Origin: Pseudoalteromonas sp. 3D05
Lineage (GTDB): Bacteria > Pseudomonadota > Gammaproteobacteria > Enterobacterales > Alteromonadaceae
DNA length: 64,000 bases
Assembly: GCF_002723455.1 (NCBI RefSeq)
Contig: NZ_PDUS01000005.1
Coordinates: 62,001-126,000, forward strand
Direction: 5' to 3'
The notes under the pieces are model-generated. The model did no database searches. It had not been told where the DNA came from and saw nothing but the letters and a program-made list of their open reading frames with translations. Position numbers and translations under genes: made by a program. Within the stretch, counting starts at the first letter, position 1. The number at the start of each line of letters is the position of its first letter. Of the stretch, positions 43,794 through 51,678 are shown in pieces.

Positions 43794-46700
43794 ATGAATG
43801 GACCTCGATTTAACTTTAGGGTATTAGTTAGTAGTTGTTATATTTTAGGTTTAACAGCATGTGGTGGTGGGTCTGAAAAAAATGATACACCCGTTCCAGT
43901 CCCTGTTCCAACTCCTGTCTTGGCTGAATCTATTTATTCTGATGATGTTATTGAGCGTTTAGGCTTAGATCCTTACGTATCAGACACAGATGGAGACGGT
44001 CTTAAAGACGACTATGAGATAACATATGCTAATGAATATATGTCTCCTAGTATCGCAGATGCAGATGAAAACGGTATATCCGATGCAAGTGAAGATAATG
44101 ACAACGATGGCTTAACAAATCTCCAGGAACAAGCGCTAGCAACTTCGCCTTTTTTACATGATTCAGACTTTGATGGTTTATCAGACGACAAAGAAGTTAC
44201 GGTAGGGACCGATCCACTCAATAGCGACAGCGACAAAGATGGTCTACTAGATGGAGATGAAGTTCTACTTGGTTTAGATCCATCTAAAGCCGATTCTGAT
44301 GGTGATGGAATAGGTGATTTGGATGATTCTCAAGAGTTAACATTCGTTAGCAGTGATTCAGTAACGTTAAAAACAGATGCAACTCCAAGCTTTAAAAAAC
44401 ACTTTAGTGTAACTGTAAATCAGACCTTTAATGATAACGAACTAAAAAATACTCCGGTTTCTTATCAGCTAGATATTATAGACTTACCGGTTGATTTCAT
44501 CGAACCGATATCTTTAACATTAAATACACAAAATGAATCAGGAAGTGGAGAGGTATTTTATTATAATAACTCGCTAGGCTTACAGCCTGTTCCAAAATCT
44601 ATGATCGATAGCTTAGTGGATGGTTCGGTAACTGTAAAAGCCACCGCTCAAGAATTGGTAGCACTGCAATCTAAAGATGCAACGGCTGCAACTCAGAAAC
44701 TCTCATCAGATAACAATTCAAGCCAGTTAGATGTAGCGACTACCTCTAATAGCATTATAAGCTCAATTATGTTTTTTGTTGTAAGTGCTGATAAGAGTAA
44801 AGCTATATATGACCGCTTTTTTACAAACCAAAATGTACCACCAAGTATTGAATTTAATTTCTCTGGGTCATCTGGTCATCGTGCTATTAATTTAGGTCTT
44901 AGCCCAATATTTACTAATGGATCTCATATAGAAAGCTCAGGCTTATTGATTAATGAGGGGGGAAGTGTTGCTTTCTCACCTCTTACGTCGACTAATACAT
45001 ATAGCCTTACTTTATATTTTGATCGGATAGATAAAGAAGGCGTTTTGCTATCACAAGAAAATACAGAAAACTTAGGTTATTACAATTATATATTTATTGA
45101 TCAACCCTCAAATAAACCCACAGCGGTAACGCTTGTAAAAAAAGAAAATGAATTTTCGGTATACCTTAACGGTAAGCTTTATCAAGAAAGGGAAGCGTCA
45201 GGGGATATAGCTCAATATTCAACGTTGATGCCAATAACAATTGGTAAACCACTGGTAAATTGCGACCCTGATAACGACACTTCATCATGTGCAAATAACA
45301 AACAATTAGAAGGTGTGTTACTTGGGTTAGAGTTTTATGAGCAAGCGCTTTCGCTCGCAGAAGTACGTAAAACAGTCCGCAGAAAATACGAATCTTATAT
45401 GTCTGATACAGATTCAGATTCAGATACATTATCGAATGTTGATGAACTATTGGGTTTTGTTATTTATGGTTCATCAAAAATAATCCAAACGAACTATCTA
45501 GAAGCAGATACTGATTTTGACTCTCTAAATGACAATGAAGAATTGCAAAGGTATCTGAACATAGGCTCTAATGCTTTACCCTCATTAAAAGCTCATGGGT
45601 CCCAAAGTGCGAGCATACAAAATAGCTCTTCTTATACTATTAATTACTGTGAAGGGGCCTTTATATCAAATTCCTATCAACAATGCAGAATCTATTTAAA
45701 AACATATGCAAATATTTCAGATCCTTTAATCGTAGATACAGACCGTGATGGTATATCGGATGCAGATGAATACTTTTTAGGTACTAACTCTTACTACTAT
45801 GATTCAGATCTTGATGGGTTACCAGATCGTTTTGAGCTTTATTTAGAGACAGACCCTTCCGATCCAGATACAGATGGGGACGGGTTATTAGATGGAATGG
45901 AATATTACTTATCTGGTGAGGCAACTCTTCCTTTATTAGATAAAAATGTAGACTTTGGATTAGATCCTACTTCAGCTAATAATATCAATACTTACGAAGG
46001 TATTGAAGAGATTAAACTGGTAATTAGTTATTTGATCAACAAAGAAGATGAAGGCTTTTTTGATTCACTGCATAAAGATATAGCATTGGGTTTATATCAA
46101 GCCCAGTTAGAAAAGATTGAACAACTTGGCATGAATAACTCTACTATACATAATCATTTTCTTGATGGGGATAGAGTTCATGAATTTAGATACGTAGAAA
46201 TCAACAATTATAACGAGCAGTCAGCCCTCTACAGGAAGGCTAAAAGTTTGAAAGAGCTTTATAACGATTACAAGCTAACACAAATAGAGTATGGAATACG
46301 AAAAGGCACAGGCTTTGAGGCTAAAAACTCTTACCAAGCTATAGGGCAAGTTACAGGTATGTTTGTTGCATTTGTTCCTTTTGCAGATATACCCGCAACG
46401 GCAAGGGATATAACAGCTAATGTCCTTTATGGTCGCTTTAATGACGCTTTAATCGATATCGTTTCTTTAGTCCCTGCGGGCGATGCGGTTAAAATTTATG
46501 ACAAGGTCGTTCCTCTTGCTAGAAGGTTCGGAAATAATAAACAATTCTCAAATGTAGTTGTAAATTTACTTTTTAAATACGCATCAAGGTTTTCTAATAA
46601 ACAAAAAATTACAATCATGGCTGCTTTATTAGGCGCTGATGTATTAAATTCTTTGATGTATGAAGGAGCTGGGAGCTCTGAAAGCAAGAACAATTCATCA

Positions 46701-48842
46701 GTCAGTGATTTAAATTTATTGCTCAATAGAGCAGATGTTACAGCCATACCACTAAGGCTAACTATTGATGAAGTTATAGCTATTGCAAAAGGAGTTGATG
46801 TAGCAAAGCTAAAGAACATGCTTGATGATAACAGTATTGAAGTGGAAAAAGCTCCATCGTCTACGTCTGAATTCGGGGCTTTCAATGGTGTGTTTCATAA
46901 ATCACTCGATACTGAACATTGGAAAAATGCACAGAATTTTGTTGAGCACTACTTAAGAGAAACTTATGGTGTGGTTGCCAAACAAGAAGTGACAATGACT
47001 CCACCTAAAGACAGGAAGTATCTCGGTAGCTCTGAAGCTAGTGAGGATATGAATAAAAGAAGGGATGATATTCTAGTAGAGAAAAGCCCTGTCTATCTAA
47101 ATCGCGATGGCTCTAAGTCAATAGATGTTGAAACTCATGAAGTCAAAGCCGGACCAATGAGCTATTCAAAAGAAATCAGAAAGGAAATTGAGAAGGACTG
47201 TTTACGCCTAAACGCCAAGGGCCGCTCTGACCAATTCACTATGAAAGACAAGACAGACAAACCTATTTATGCAAACGTCCAAAGTGTTACTTGGCACTTT
47301 ACAGCAAGTGGTAAAACATCAAAAAAAGTTGTTTTAGGTGCGAGCAAGCGATTGTTAGAAGCATTACAGTGTAAAAAGTATGGTGGCAACGCCATAAAAA
47401 TAAAAGCTTATTTGCCTAACCCTGGAGCTGCAGTTAATAGTATTTCTGGTGAAAATATAAAGTTAGCGACATTTGTTGCCAATGTAGATGATTTAGAAGC
47501 TGCAAAGGTGTCTGGTGCTTACGGTGAAGCTACAAGCACTTTCGTTAATACGCCTATCAAACTTGATATCAGTTTTGGCTATCGTGAGTTAACAGACAGC
47601 GATGGCGATGGATATGATGATATCGTTGATGCATTTCCTAACGACAGTCGTTATCATTTAGATAGTGATAATGATGGTATGGCTGATACGTGGGAAGTGC
47701 TCTACGGCCTAGACCCCAATGATGCCACTGATAAAGATTTAGACCCCGATAATGATGAGCTATCTAATTTAACTGAGTTTGAGTTAACACTTGAACTAGG
47801 TATTGCTTATTCAGGCTACGACCCTACAAGATCTTCACCTCAGGTTCCTGAATCATTATCGATAAATATAAAAGTGGGCGATACATATCAACTGCCTTTA
47901 GCTCCACTTACGCAATGGTCAGGAAAGGGTGACTCCTTAGAAATTAAGCTACTAATAGACACTATAGATGATGGACTGCGTGCGACCGGCGCAGATATAG
48001 TCAATCACTTTGGTATGAAAGTAGAGGAGGATGTAGCTGAAGGAGCAGTGCTGGAGCTTACTTACTTCGTTCAGGTGCAAACTGGTGAGGTATCTAAGGT
48101 TGGAGTTATATCTGTAAGCACAGAACAAGAATCTAGCCTCACAATTAAACTCAATGACACGGGCATAACGTGGTGCGCAGATGGCAGTAACAACAACCTT
48201 GACTGCCCAGTCACCGGTTACGAAGGACAAGACGCCGAGCACGGCCGTGATGCAGAGGCTAAAGCTGGGACCTTGGAAAAAGTCGGTGGCGGTAATGCTG
48301 GGTTTGACTTTACCAAGCTGGATGCTAACGGCAATGACTTACCAGAATCGGCAAGTGCCTGGTCGTGCGTGCGCGATAACCACACAGGGTTAATATGGGA
48401 AGTAAAAACCGATGATGGCGGCCTGCACGATAAAAACGACCTTTATAACTGGTATAACCCTGATAGCAACACCAATGGTGGAAATCCAGGCTATCAAAAT
48501 GACGATGGCAATATTTGCTATGGCTATGATGCCAATAACGAAGCTAGTTACTGCAATACCCACGCGTATGTTGAGCGGGTGAATACACAACGCTTATGTG
48601 GTGCCAACGATTGGCGTATGCCTACAAGATTAGAGTTAATGGGTATTGTGAACAATGGCACTAAAGGTCCAGCGATTGACGCGCAGTACTTTTCGCAAAC
48701 TCGGTCAGATTGGTTTTGGTCGTCGTCGCCCAATGCCTTCAATGGCATTTACGCATGGCGCGTCTCTTTCTTCGTTGGCTATGTTGGTATCACCGATAAT
48801 GACTACAGCCACCATGTGCGGTTGGTGAGAACCAGAGAGTGA
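43794..48842 (+). CDS. 1682-residue lipoprotein: calcium-repeat, LamG-like, nuclease-like and DUF1566 domains
   Basis: Lipobox LTACGGG puts the lipidated Cys at residue 23. A Pro/Val linker and acidic DxDxDG repeats (about 60-180, again near 645-730 and 1280-1340) form thrombospondin type-3-like calcium stalks. Residues about 350-545 resemble a LamG/concanavalin domain. At about 850-910, ADIPATARDITANVLYGRFNDALIDIVSLVPAGDA is like the pre-toxin segments of polymorphic toxins. Residues 1080-1200 hold RRDDILV and THEVKAG (Asp1091/1092, Glu1116, Lys1118), a PD-(D/E)XK-like pattern. The C-terminus (about 1550-1682) is a DUF1566 domain ending in AWRVSFFVGYVG and VRLVRTRE, with a DGR-like variable tract. 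Presumably an outer-membrane surface protein for adhesion or competition. Confidence 0.75.
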   Translation: MNGPRFNFRVLVSSCYILGLTACGGGSEKNDTPVPVPVPTPVLAESIYSDDVIERLGLDPYVSDTDGDGLKDDYEITYANEYMSPSIADADENGISDASEDNDNDGLTNLQEQALATSPFLHDSDFDGLSDDKEVTVGTDPLNSDSDKDGLLDGDEVLLGLDPSKADSDGDGIGDLDDSQELTFVSSDSVTLKTDATPSFKKHFSVTVNQTFNDNELKNTPVSYQLDIIDLPVDFIEPISLTLNTQNESGSGEVFYYNNSLGLQPVPKSMIDSLVDGSVTVKATAQELVALQSKDATAATQKLSSDNNSSQLDVATTSNSIISSIMFFVVSADKSKAIYDRFFTNQNVPPSIEFNFSGSSGHRAINLGLSPIFTNGSHIESSGLLINEGGSVAFSPLTSTNTYSLTLYFDRIDKEGVLLSQENTENLGYYNYIFIDQPSNKPTAVTLVKKENEFSVYLNGKLYQEREASGDIAQYSTLMPITIGKPLVNCDPDNDTSSCANNKQLEGVLLGLEFYEQALSLAEVRKTVRRKYESYMSDTDSDSDTLSNVDELLGFVIYGSSKIIQTNYLEADTDFDSLNDNEELQRYLNIGSNALPSLKAHGSQSASIQNSSSYTINYCEGAFISNSYQQCRIYLKTYANISDPLIVDTDRDGISDADEYFLGTNSYYYDSDLDGLPDRFELYLETDPSDPDTDGDGLLDGMEYYLSGEATLPLLDKNVDFGLDPTSANNINTYEGIEEIKLVISYLINKEDEGFFDSLHKDIALGLYQAQLEKIEQLGMNNSTIHNHFLDGDRVHEFRYVEINNYNEQSALYRKAKSLKELYNDYKLTQIEYGIRKGTGFEAKNSYQAIGQVTGMFVAFVPFADIPATARDITANVLYGRFNDALIDIVSLVPAGDAVKIYDKVVPLARRFGNNKQFSNVVVNLLFKYASRFSNKQKITIMAALLGADVLNSLMYEGAGSSESKNNSSVSDLNLLLNRADVTAIPLRLTIDEVIAIAKGVDVAKLKNMLDDNSIEVEKAPSSTSEFGAFNGVFHKSLDTEHWKNAQNFVEHYLRETYGVVAKQEVTMTPPKDRKYLGSSEASEDMNKRRDDILVEKSPVYLNRDGSKSIDVETHEVKAGPMSYSKEIRKEIEKDCLRLNAKGRSDQFTMKDKTDKPIYANVQSVTWHFTASGKTSKKVVLGASKRLLEALQCKKYGGNAIKIKAYLPNPGAAVNSISGENIKLATFVANVDDLEAAKVSGAYGEATSTFVNTPIKLDISFGYRELTDSDGDGYDDIVDAFPNDSRYHLDSDNDGMADTWEVLYGLDPNDATDKDLDPDNDELSNLTEFELTLELGIAYSGYDPTRSSPQVPESLSINIKVGDTYQLPLAPLTQWSGKGDSLEIKLLIDTIDDGLRATGADIVNHFGMKVEEDVAEGAVLELTYFVQVQTGEVSKVGVISVSTEQESSLTIKLNDTGITWCADGSNNNLDCPVTGYEGQDAEHGRDAEAKAGTLEKVGGGNAGFDFTKLDANGNDLPESASAWSCVRDNHTGLIWEVKTDDGGLHDKNDLYNWYNPDSNTNGGNPGYQNDDGNICYGYDANNEASYCNTHAYVERVNTQRLCGANDWRMPTRLELMGIVNNGTKGPAIDAQYFSQTRSDWFWSSSPNAFNGIYAWRVSFFVGYVGITDNDYSHHVRLVRTRE
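48732..48815 (+). other. DGR-like variable region 1 (NNY codon tract)
   Basis: From 48759 to 48815 nineteen consecutive codons end in C or T; the seven codons 48732-48752 do too, interrupted only by the fixed GCA TGG. The flanking codons GTG CGG TTG GTG AGA (VRLVR) do not. This is the pattern left when AAY codons of a template repeat are randomised at adenines to NNY. Confidence 0.6.
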
Positions 48843-48985
48843 TCTGATAAATTCTCCATATATCCGTTTATCAAGCTTATATGGCTCGCAGGCGTTGTAA
48901 ATGGGGTAAAGCACAGTCATTTTTTTATACTAGTATGATAGTAAAAGCGGCATATTTACAGTTAATACACCACAGGAGCTCAACT

Positions 48986-49540
48986 ATGCAGATTCAATTT
49001 AAAACTTTACTAATCCTTTTTGTGTTACTGAGCTTTAGCCCGCACATTTTAGCCAATGGAAGTTGCAATAACGAAAATACGGCCATTCCCTTTAGTACGT
49101 CCAGTAGTGATTTTACCATCCATGATAACGGCACGGTCACACATAGTGTTACGGGCTTGATGTGGATGCGGTGTATTATTGGGCAAACATGGCAAAATGA
49201 AAGCTGTATAGGTGTTCCAAGTGTGTTTACTTGGCAGCAAGCATTGACTCAAAGCGGCACTAATTATGCGGAGTACAGTGATTGGCGACTACCGAATAAA
49301 AATGAGCTGGCCTCTATTGTAGAGCAGCGTTGTTATAACCCGAGTATAAATGAGGCTATTTTCCCAGATACACCAGGTAGCAGGTTCTGGTCGACGACGC
49401 CCAATACCACTCGGTCGTCTTCGCCCTATACCAACTATGGTAGTCTCGCTTGGGGTGTCAATTTCGGTTATGGCTATGTAGGCAACGATACTGAGGCTAA
49501 TGGTTATGGTTTTGTACGGTTGGTTCGAGCCAGGCAGTAA
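48986..49540 (+). CDS. secreted DUF1566 (Lcl C-terminal-like) protein
   Basis: 184 residues from ATG 48986, which has CAGGAG upstream and begins a signal peptide (MQIQFKTLLILFVLLSFSPHILANG); the longer frame from 48881 has neither. The mature protein is one DUF1566 domain: HSVTGLMWMRC, WRLPNKNELASIVEQRCYNP, RFWSTTPN and a terminal VRLVRARQ. Four to five Cys suggest disulfides. It is a small paralog of the C-terminal domain of the preceding lipoprotein and shares its variable-tract layout. DUF1566 domains have a C-type-lectin-like fold and are frequent targets of diversity-generating retroelements. Ligand unknown. Confidence 0.85.
   Translation: MQIQFKTLLILFVLLSFSPHILANGSCNNENTAIPFSTSSSDFTIHDNGTVTHSVTGLMWMRCIIGQTWQNESCIGVPSVFTWQQALTQSGTNYAEYSDWRLPNKNELASIVEQRCYNPSINEAIFPDTPGSRFWSTTPNTTRSSSPYTNYGSLAWGVNFGYGYVGNDTEANGYGFVRLVRARQ
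49424..49516 (+). other. DGR-like variable region 2 (NNY-rich tract)
   Basis: Of 31 codons before VRLVR, all end in C or T except TGG, GTA, GAG and GTA at conserved positions. The protein line GYVGNDTEANGYGFVRLVR has the spacing of known DUF1566 variable regions (GNVNNNNKNNNNYVRLVR-like). Confidence 0.55.
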
Positions 49541-49985
49541 TTTTGATTTTTGGTAGCAGATTTTACATCGCGTTCGATAATAAACATCGAGGTGGTTGTA
49601 GATCTTTTAACTTTCTGTGGTTTTATGTTTAGTGATTCACCTTTAAAGGAAGGTTTAATCCATTATATTTACTCTTATAAATGCACATCTAAAGGTGAGG
49701 TTAAGTATCATTCTACGGCCCGTAAATCTTTAAGTGAGGAATTCTTAGTTAAAATGTAAAATGCGTTACATGAAGGCTTTGGGCTTGGCCCTAAAAGTTG
49801 CCTGCAAGTAAAAGCGTATTAAGAGATTTTCTGTTAGTTATTCACTACTACAAGCACCTGCAATAATTGTTAGTTATGTAGTAAACTCCCTCCATAAACG
49901 AAAAGTACAAAAGCATAGTTTTACTTTTAGTACCCATATTAGTACCCATAGGCTGCGGCCTTTAATTAAAGGTCTTGTAAATCAA
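49541..49985. other. right-end region of the island, no convincing gene
   Basis: 445 bp. One open frame (49550-49759, 69 codons) has no RBS and no recognisable similarity, so I do not call it. The arm-type repeats lie at its right end. No template repeat or reverse transcriptase piece was found here. Confidence 0.55.
49930..49950 (+). repeat. integrase arm-type direct repeats, right end
   Basis: TAGTACCCA at 49930 and 49942, same 12-bp period and orientation as the left-end pair. Confidence 0.7.
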
Positions 49986-50939
49986 ATGAGTAGAGCAGGA
50001 ATACAGTGGTTCCCTGGGCATATGAATAAAGCCCGAAATGAAATTAAAGAAATCATGCCACAGATGGATGTGATCATTGAAGTGCTTGATGCGCGCATTC
50101 CTTACAGTAGTGAAAACCCGATGGTGACGAGCCTGCGTGAAGGCAAGCCGGTCATTAAAATTTTAAATAAAGCGGATTTAGCTGACCCTAAAATGACGCA
50201 AGCGTGGAAAGATTACTTTGAGCAAGAAAGTGGTGTAAAAGCCATTGCGTTTGGTAATGATAAAGCGGGGCAAGTGCATACGATTAATGAGCTATGTAAA
50301 AAGCTCGTGCCGCATAAGGTGGGCGCTGATAAGCAGATTAAAGCCATGATCATGGGTATTCCCAATGTAGGCAAGTCTACACTTATTAATACCTTAGCAG
50401 GTCGTATAGTGGCAAAAACAGGTAATGAGCCTGCCGTCACTAAAGCGCAGCAACGTATTAAGCTTGAAGATGGCATTATGCTTTATGACACACCGGGTAT
50501 GTTATGGCCAAAAGTTGAAAATGAAAACTCAGGTTACCGATTGGGTGCAACAGGCGCTATTCGTGATACCGCAATTGACTACGAAGAAGTGGCCAGCTAC
50601 ACCGCTGAATATTTATTGCTTGCCTACCCTGAGCTTTTAAAAGCGCGTTATAAAATTGATGAATTACCACAAAGTGATTGGGAATTTGTTGAAATGGCGG
50701 GCAAAAAGCGTGGCTGTATTCGCGGTGGAAACCAAATCGATACGTATAAAATGTCAGAAATTCTAATTAATGAATTACGAGACGGTATCATTGGCCGTAT
50801 TACCATGGAAACACCTGCCATGCGTGAAGAAGAAGAAAAAATGGTTGCTGAGTTACGCGCTGCCGCTGAAGCAAAAAAAGCAGCAAAAGAAGAAGAGAAA
50901 AAGCAACGTCGTGCACGAGCGCGTAAAAATCGTCGCTAG
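49986..50939 (+). CDS. rbgA: ribosome biogenesis GTPase RbgA/YlqF with island-supplied start
   Basis: 317 residues, circularly permuted GTPase: G4 NKAD (about 57-60), G1 GIPNVGKST (about 123-131), G3 DTPG (about 170), then the helical RNA-binding part and a basic tail (KKQRRARARKNRR). RbgA-like GTPases act in large-subunit assembly. The first six residues (MSRAGI) come from the island and replace native MA-I, so the protein is restored with a slightly changed N-terminus. The island-side RBS (AAAGG, 12 bases before ATG) looks weaker than the native TAGGAG left behind at 26.03 kb, so expression now depends on island sequence. Confidence 0.93.
   Translation: MSRAGIQWFPGHMNKARNEIKEIMPQMDVIIEVLDARIPYSSENPMVTSLREGKPVIKILNKADLADPKMTQAWKDYFEQESGVKAIAFGNDKAGQVHTINELCKKLVPHKVGADKQIKAMIMGIPNVGKSTLINTLAGRIVAKTGNEPAVTKAQQRIKLEDGIMLYDTPGMLWPKVENENSGYRLGATGAIRDTAIDYEEVASYTAEYLLLAYPELLKARYKIDELPQSDWEFVEMAGKKRGCIRGGNQIDTYKMSEILINELRDGIIGRITMETPAMREEEEKMVAELRAAAEAKKAAKEEEKKQRRARARKNRR
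50004..50019 (+). repeat. attR core (16-bp direct repeat)
   Basis: CAGTGGTTCCCTGGGC, identical to attL at 26043-26058, inside rbgA codons 7-12 of the hybrid gene. Confidence 0.93.
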
Positions 50940-50977
50940 TTGTTTTTACACGGGTTAGCTCACTAAATAACAGCCAT

Positions 50978-51002
50978 AAAAAAAGCCCGAAAGGGCTTTT
51001 TT
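50978..51002. terminator. bidirectional terminator between rbgA and small RNA copy 1
   Basis: Seven A, stem AGCCC-GAAA-GGGCT, then six T. It serves rbgA on the plus strand and the small RNA on the minus strand. Confidence 0.92.
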
Positions 51003-51198
51003 AGTGTCATATCAACCGTCACCGATATGAGCAATGTAGCAAGTAAATATAGTAGGGCGATTATCTGTTATTAACATCAAGGGGCGTTGCAATTAATAAC
51101 AGGTAATCATCACTTTAGCGTGGGCTACACGTTGTTTCAGGGTCGAGAAACAAATTCAGTTTATTCCTTACAAGCCGTCGTACTTTACCGTCTTGTTG
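50978..51198 (-). ncRNA. candidate Fur-regulated small RNA, copy 1
   Basis: About 220 nt from a predicted start near 51198 to the terminator. Contains a long hairpin (51059-51108) displaying a C-rich loop (minus strand GCAACGCCCCUUGAU), a smaller hairpin CAUAUC/GAUAUG before the terminator, and a 5' block with GACCCUGAAACAACGUGUAGCCCACG conserved in both copies. No ORF with RBS. A tandem, Fur-repressed pair recalls PrrF1/PrrF2 or RyhB in function, though no sequence similarity to them was recognised. The C-rich loop could pair with Shine-Dalgarno regions of iron-protein mRNAs; this is inference. Confidence 0.72.
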
Positions 51199-51260
51199 AT
51201 ATTGATTATCAATTAGATTAATTCGTGTGTCAATAGTTTATTGAAAATAATTCTCATTTA
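51197..51260 (-). promoter_or_regulatory. promoter and Fur-like boxes of small RNA copy 1
   Basis: Minus strand TTGACA (51233-51228), 17-bp spacer, GATAAT (51210-51205). TGATATTGATTATCA (51197-51211) overlaps -10 and matches the 7-1-7 Fur box TGATAATnATTATCA except at two bases. A second box TGAAAATAATTCTCA (51242-51256) lies just above -35. Confidence 0.78.
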
Positions 51261-51281
51261 CTTTGCCTGGATTTCAGGCAT

Positions 51282-51501
51282 AAAAAAAGCCCGTTAGGGC
51301 TTTTTTAGTATCATATCTACCGTCACCGATATGAGCAATGTAGCAAGTAAAATAGTAGGGCGGTTACCCGATATTAATATCAAGGGGCGTTGCATTAATA
51401 ACAGGTAACCATCGCTTTAACGTGGGCTACACGTTGTTTCAGGGTCGAGAAACAAAAGTCAGTTTATTCAGTACAAGTCGTCGTGCTTTATCGTCTTGTT
51501 G
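51282..51501 (-). ncRNA. candidate Fur-regulated small RNA, copy 2
   Basis: About 220 nt from near 51501 to the terminator AGCCC-GTTA-GGGCT with T-run at 51282-51306. Same plan as copy 1: 5' conserved block, hairpin 51362-51410 with the same C-rich loop, CAUAUC/GAUAUG hairpin, terminator. In the long stem one pair changes from A-U in copy 1 to G-C here, and a C-A mismatch becomes C-G, so the fold is kept while sequence drifts; one U-U mismatch is new. Confidence 0.72.
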
Positions 51502-51563
51502 ATATTGATTATCAGTTAGATTTAACCAGCTGTCAACACTCATTTGAAAATAATTCTCATTTA
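51500..51563 (-). promoter_or_regulatory. promoter and Fur-like boxes of small RNA copy 2
   Basis: Minus strand TTGACA (51536-51531), 17-bp spacer, GATAAT (51513-51508), with Fur-like boxes at 51500-51514 and 51545-51559, placed exactly as in copy 1. Confidence 0.78.
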
Positions 51564-51603
51564 GTTTTTGTTTTATTTAAAGGTACATATAAAACAGTTG
51601 TTT

Positions 51604-51630
51604 AGCACTAAAGTTAGTGCTGATTTTTTT
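51604..51630 (+). terminator. terminator-like hairpin in the leader of the hybrid kinase gene
   Basis: Stem AGCACTA / TAGTGCT, loop AAGT, then GATTTTTTT, 48 bp before the kinase ATG and on the same strand. No gene upstream needs it, so it may be a leader attenuator or end a short plus-strand RNA. Confidence 0.6.
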
Positions 51631-51678
51631 GTCTAAAACACCTATGCTGGTTAAATAATAATTAGAATAGTCGGTTTT

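Larger units (their letters stand above)
26043..50019 (+). mobile_element. about 24-kb integrative genomic island inserted in rbgA
   Basis: The block is bounded by a 16-bp direct repeat (CAGTGGTTCCCTGGGC) at 26043-26058 and 50004-50019, has a P4-type integrase gene as its first gene reading inward, and paired 9-bp repeats near each end. Its contents (integrase, YagK/Gp2-like protein, second tyrosine recombinase, DUF2787, RadC, AlpA, defence-like cassette) are typical island genes. No conjugation or structural phage genes were seen, so it probably moves with help or by transformation. Confidence 0.92.
50978..51563. repeat. tandem duplication of a 280-bp non-coding unit
   Basis: Copy 1 (50978-51260) and copy 2 (51282-51563) are collinear from terminator to upstream Fur-like box, with many identical blocks and several one-base indels that would break any reading frame. 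Between them lies a small hairpin (TGCCTG-GATTT-CAGGCA, 51264-51280). Confidence 0.92.

Noticed and set aside
49550-49759. 69-codon ORF at the right end of the island, possible reverse transcriptase or Avd remnant
   Set aside because: No RBS, no YxDD motif, no helical Avd-like pattern; probably chance.
48842-49986. Template repeat for the variable regions
   Set aside because: No A-rich near copy of either 3' end was found in the spaces after the two genes.
26043-50019. Integration at a tRNA gene, as usual for P4 integrases
   Set aside because: The repeat lies in the coding start of rbgA and no cloverleaf is present at either end.
50978-51563. Tandem units as tRNAs, ordinary rbgA 3' sequence or a riboswitch for the hybrid kinase
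   Set aside because: No cloverleaf; each unit has its own minus-strand promoter and terminator, pointing away from the kinase gene.
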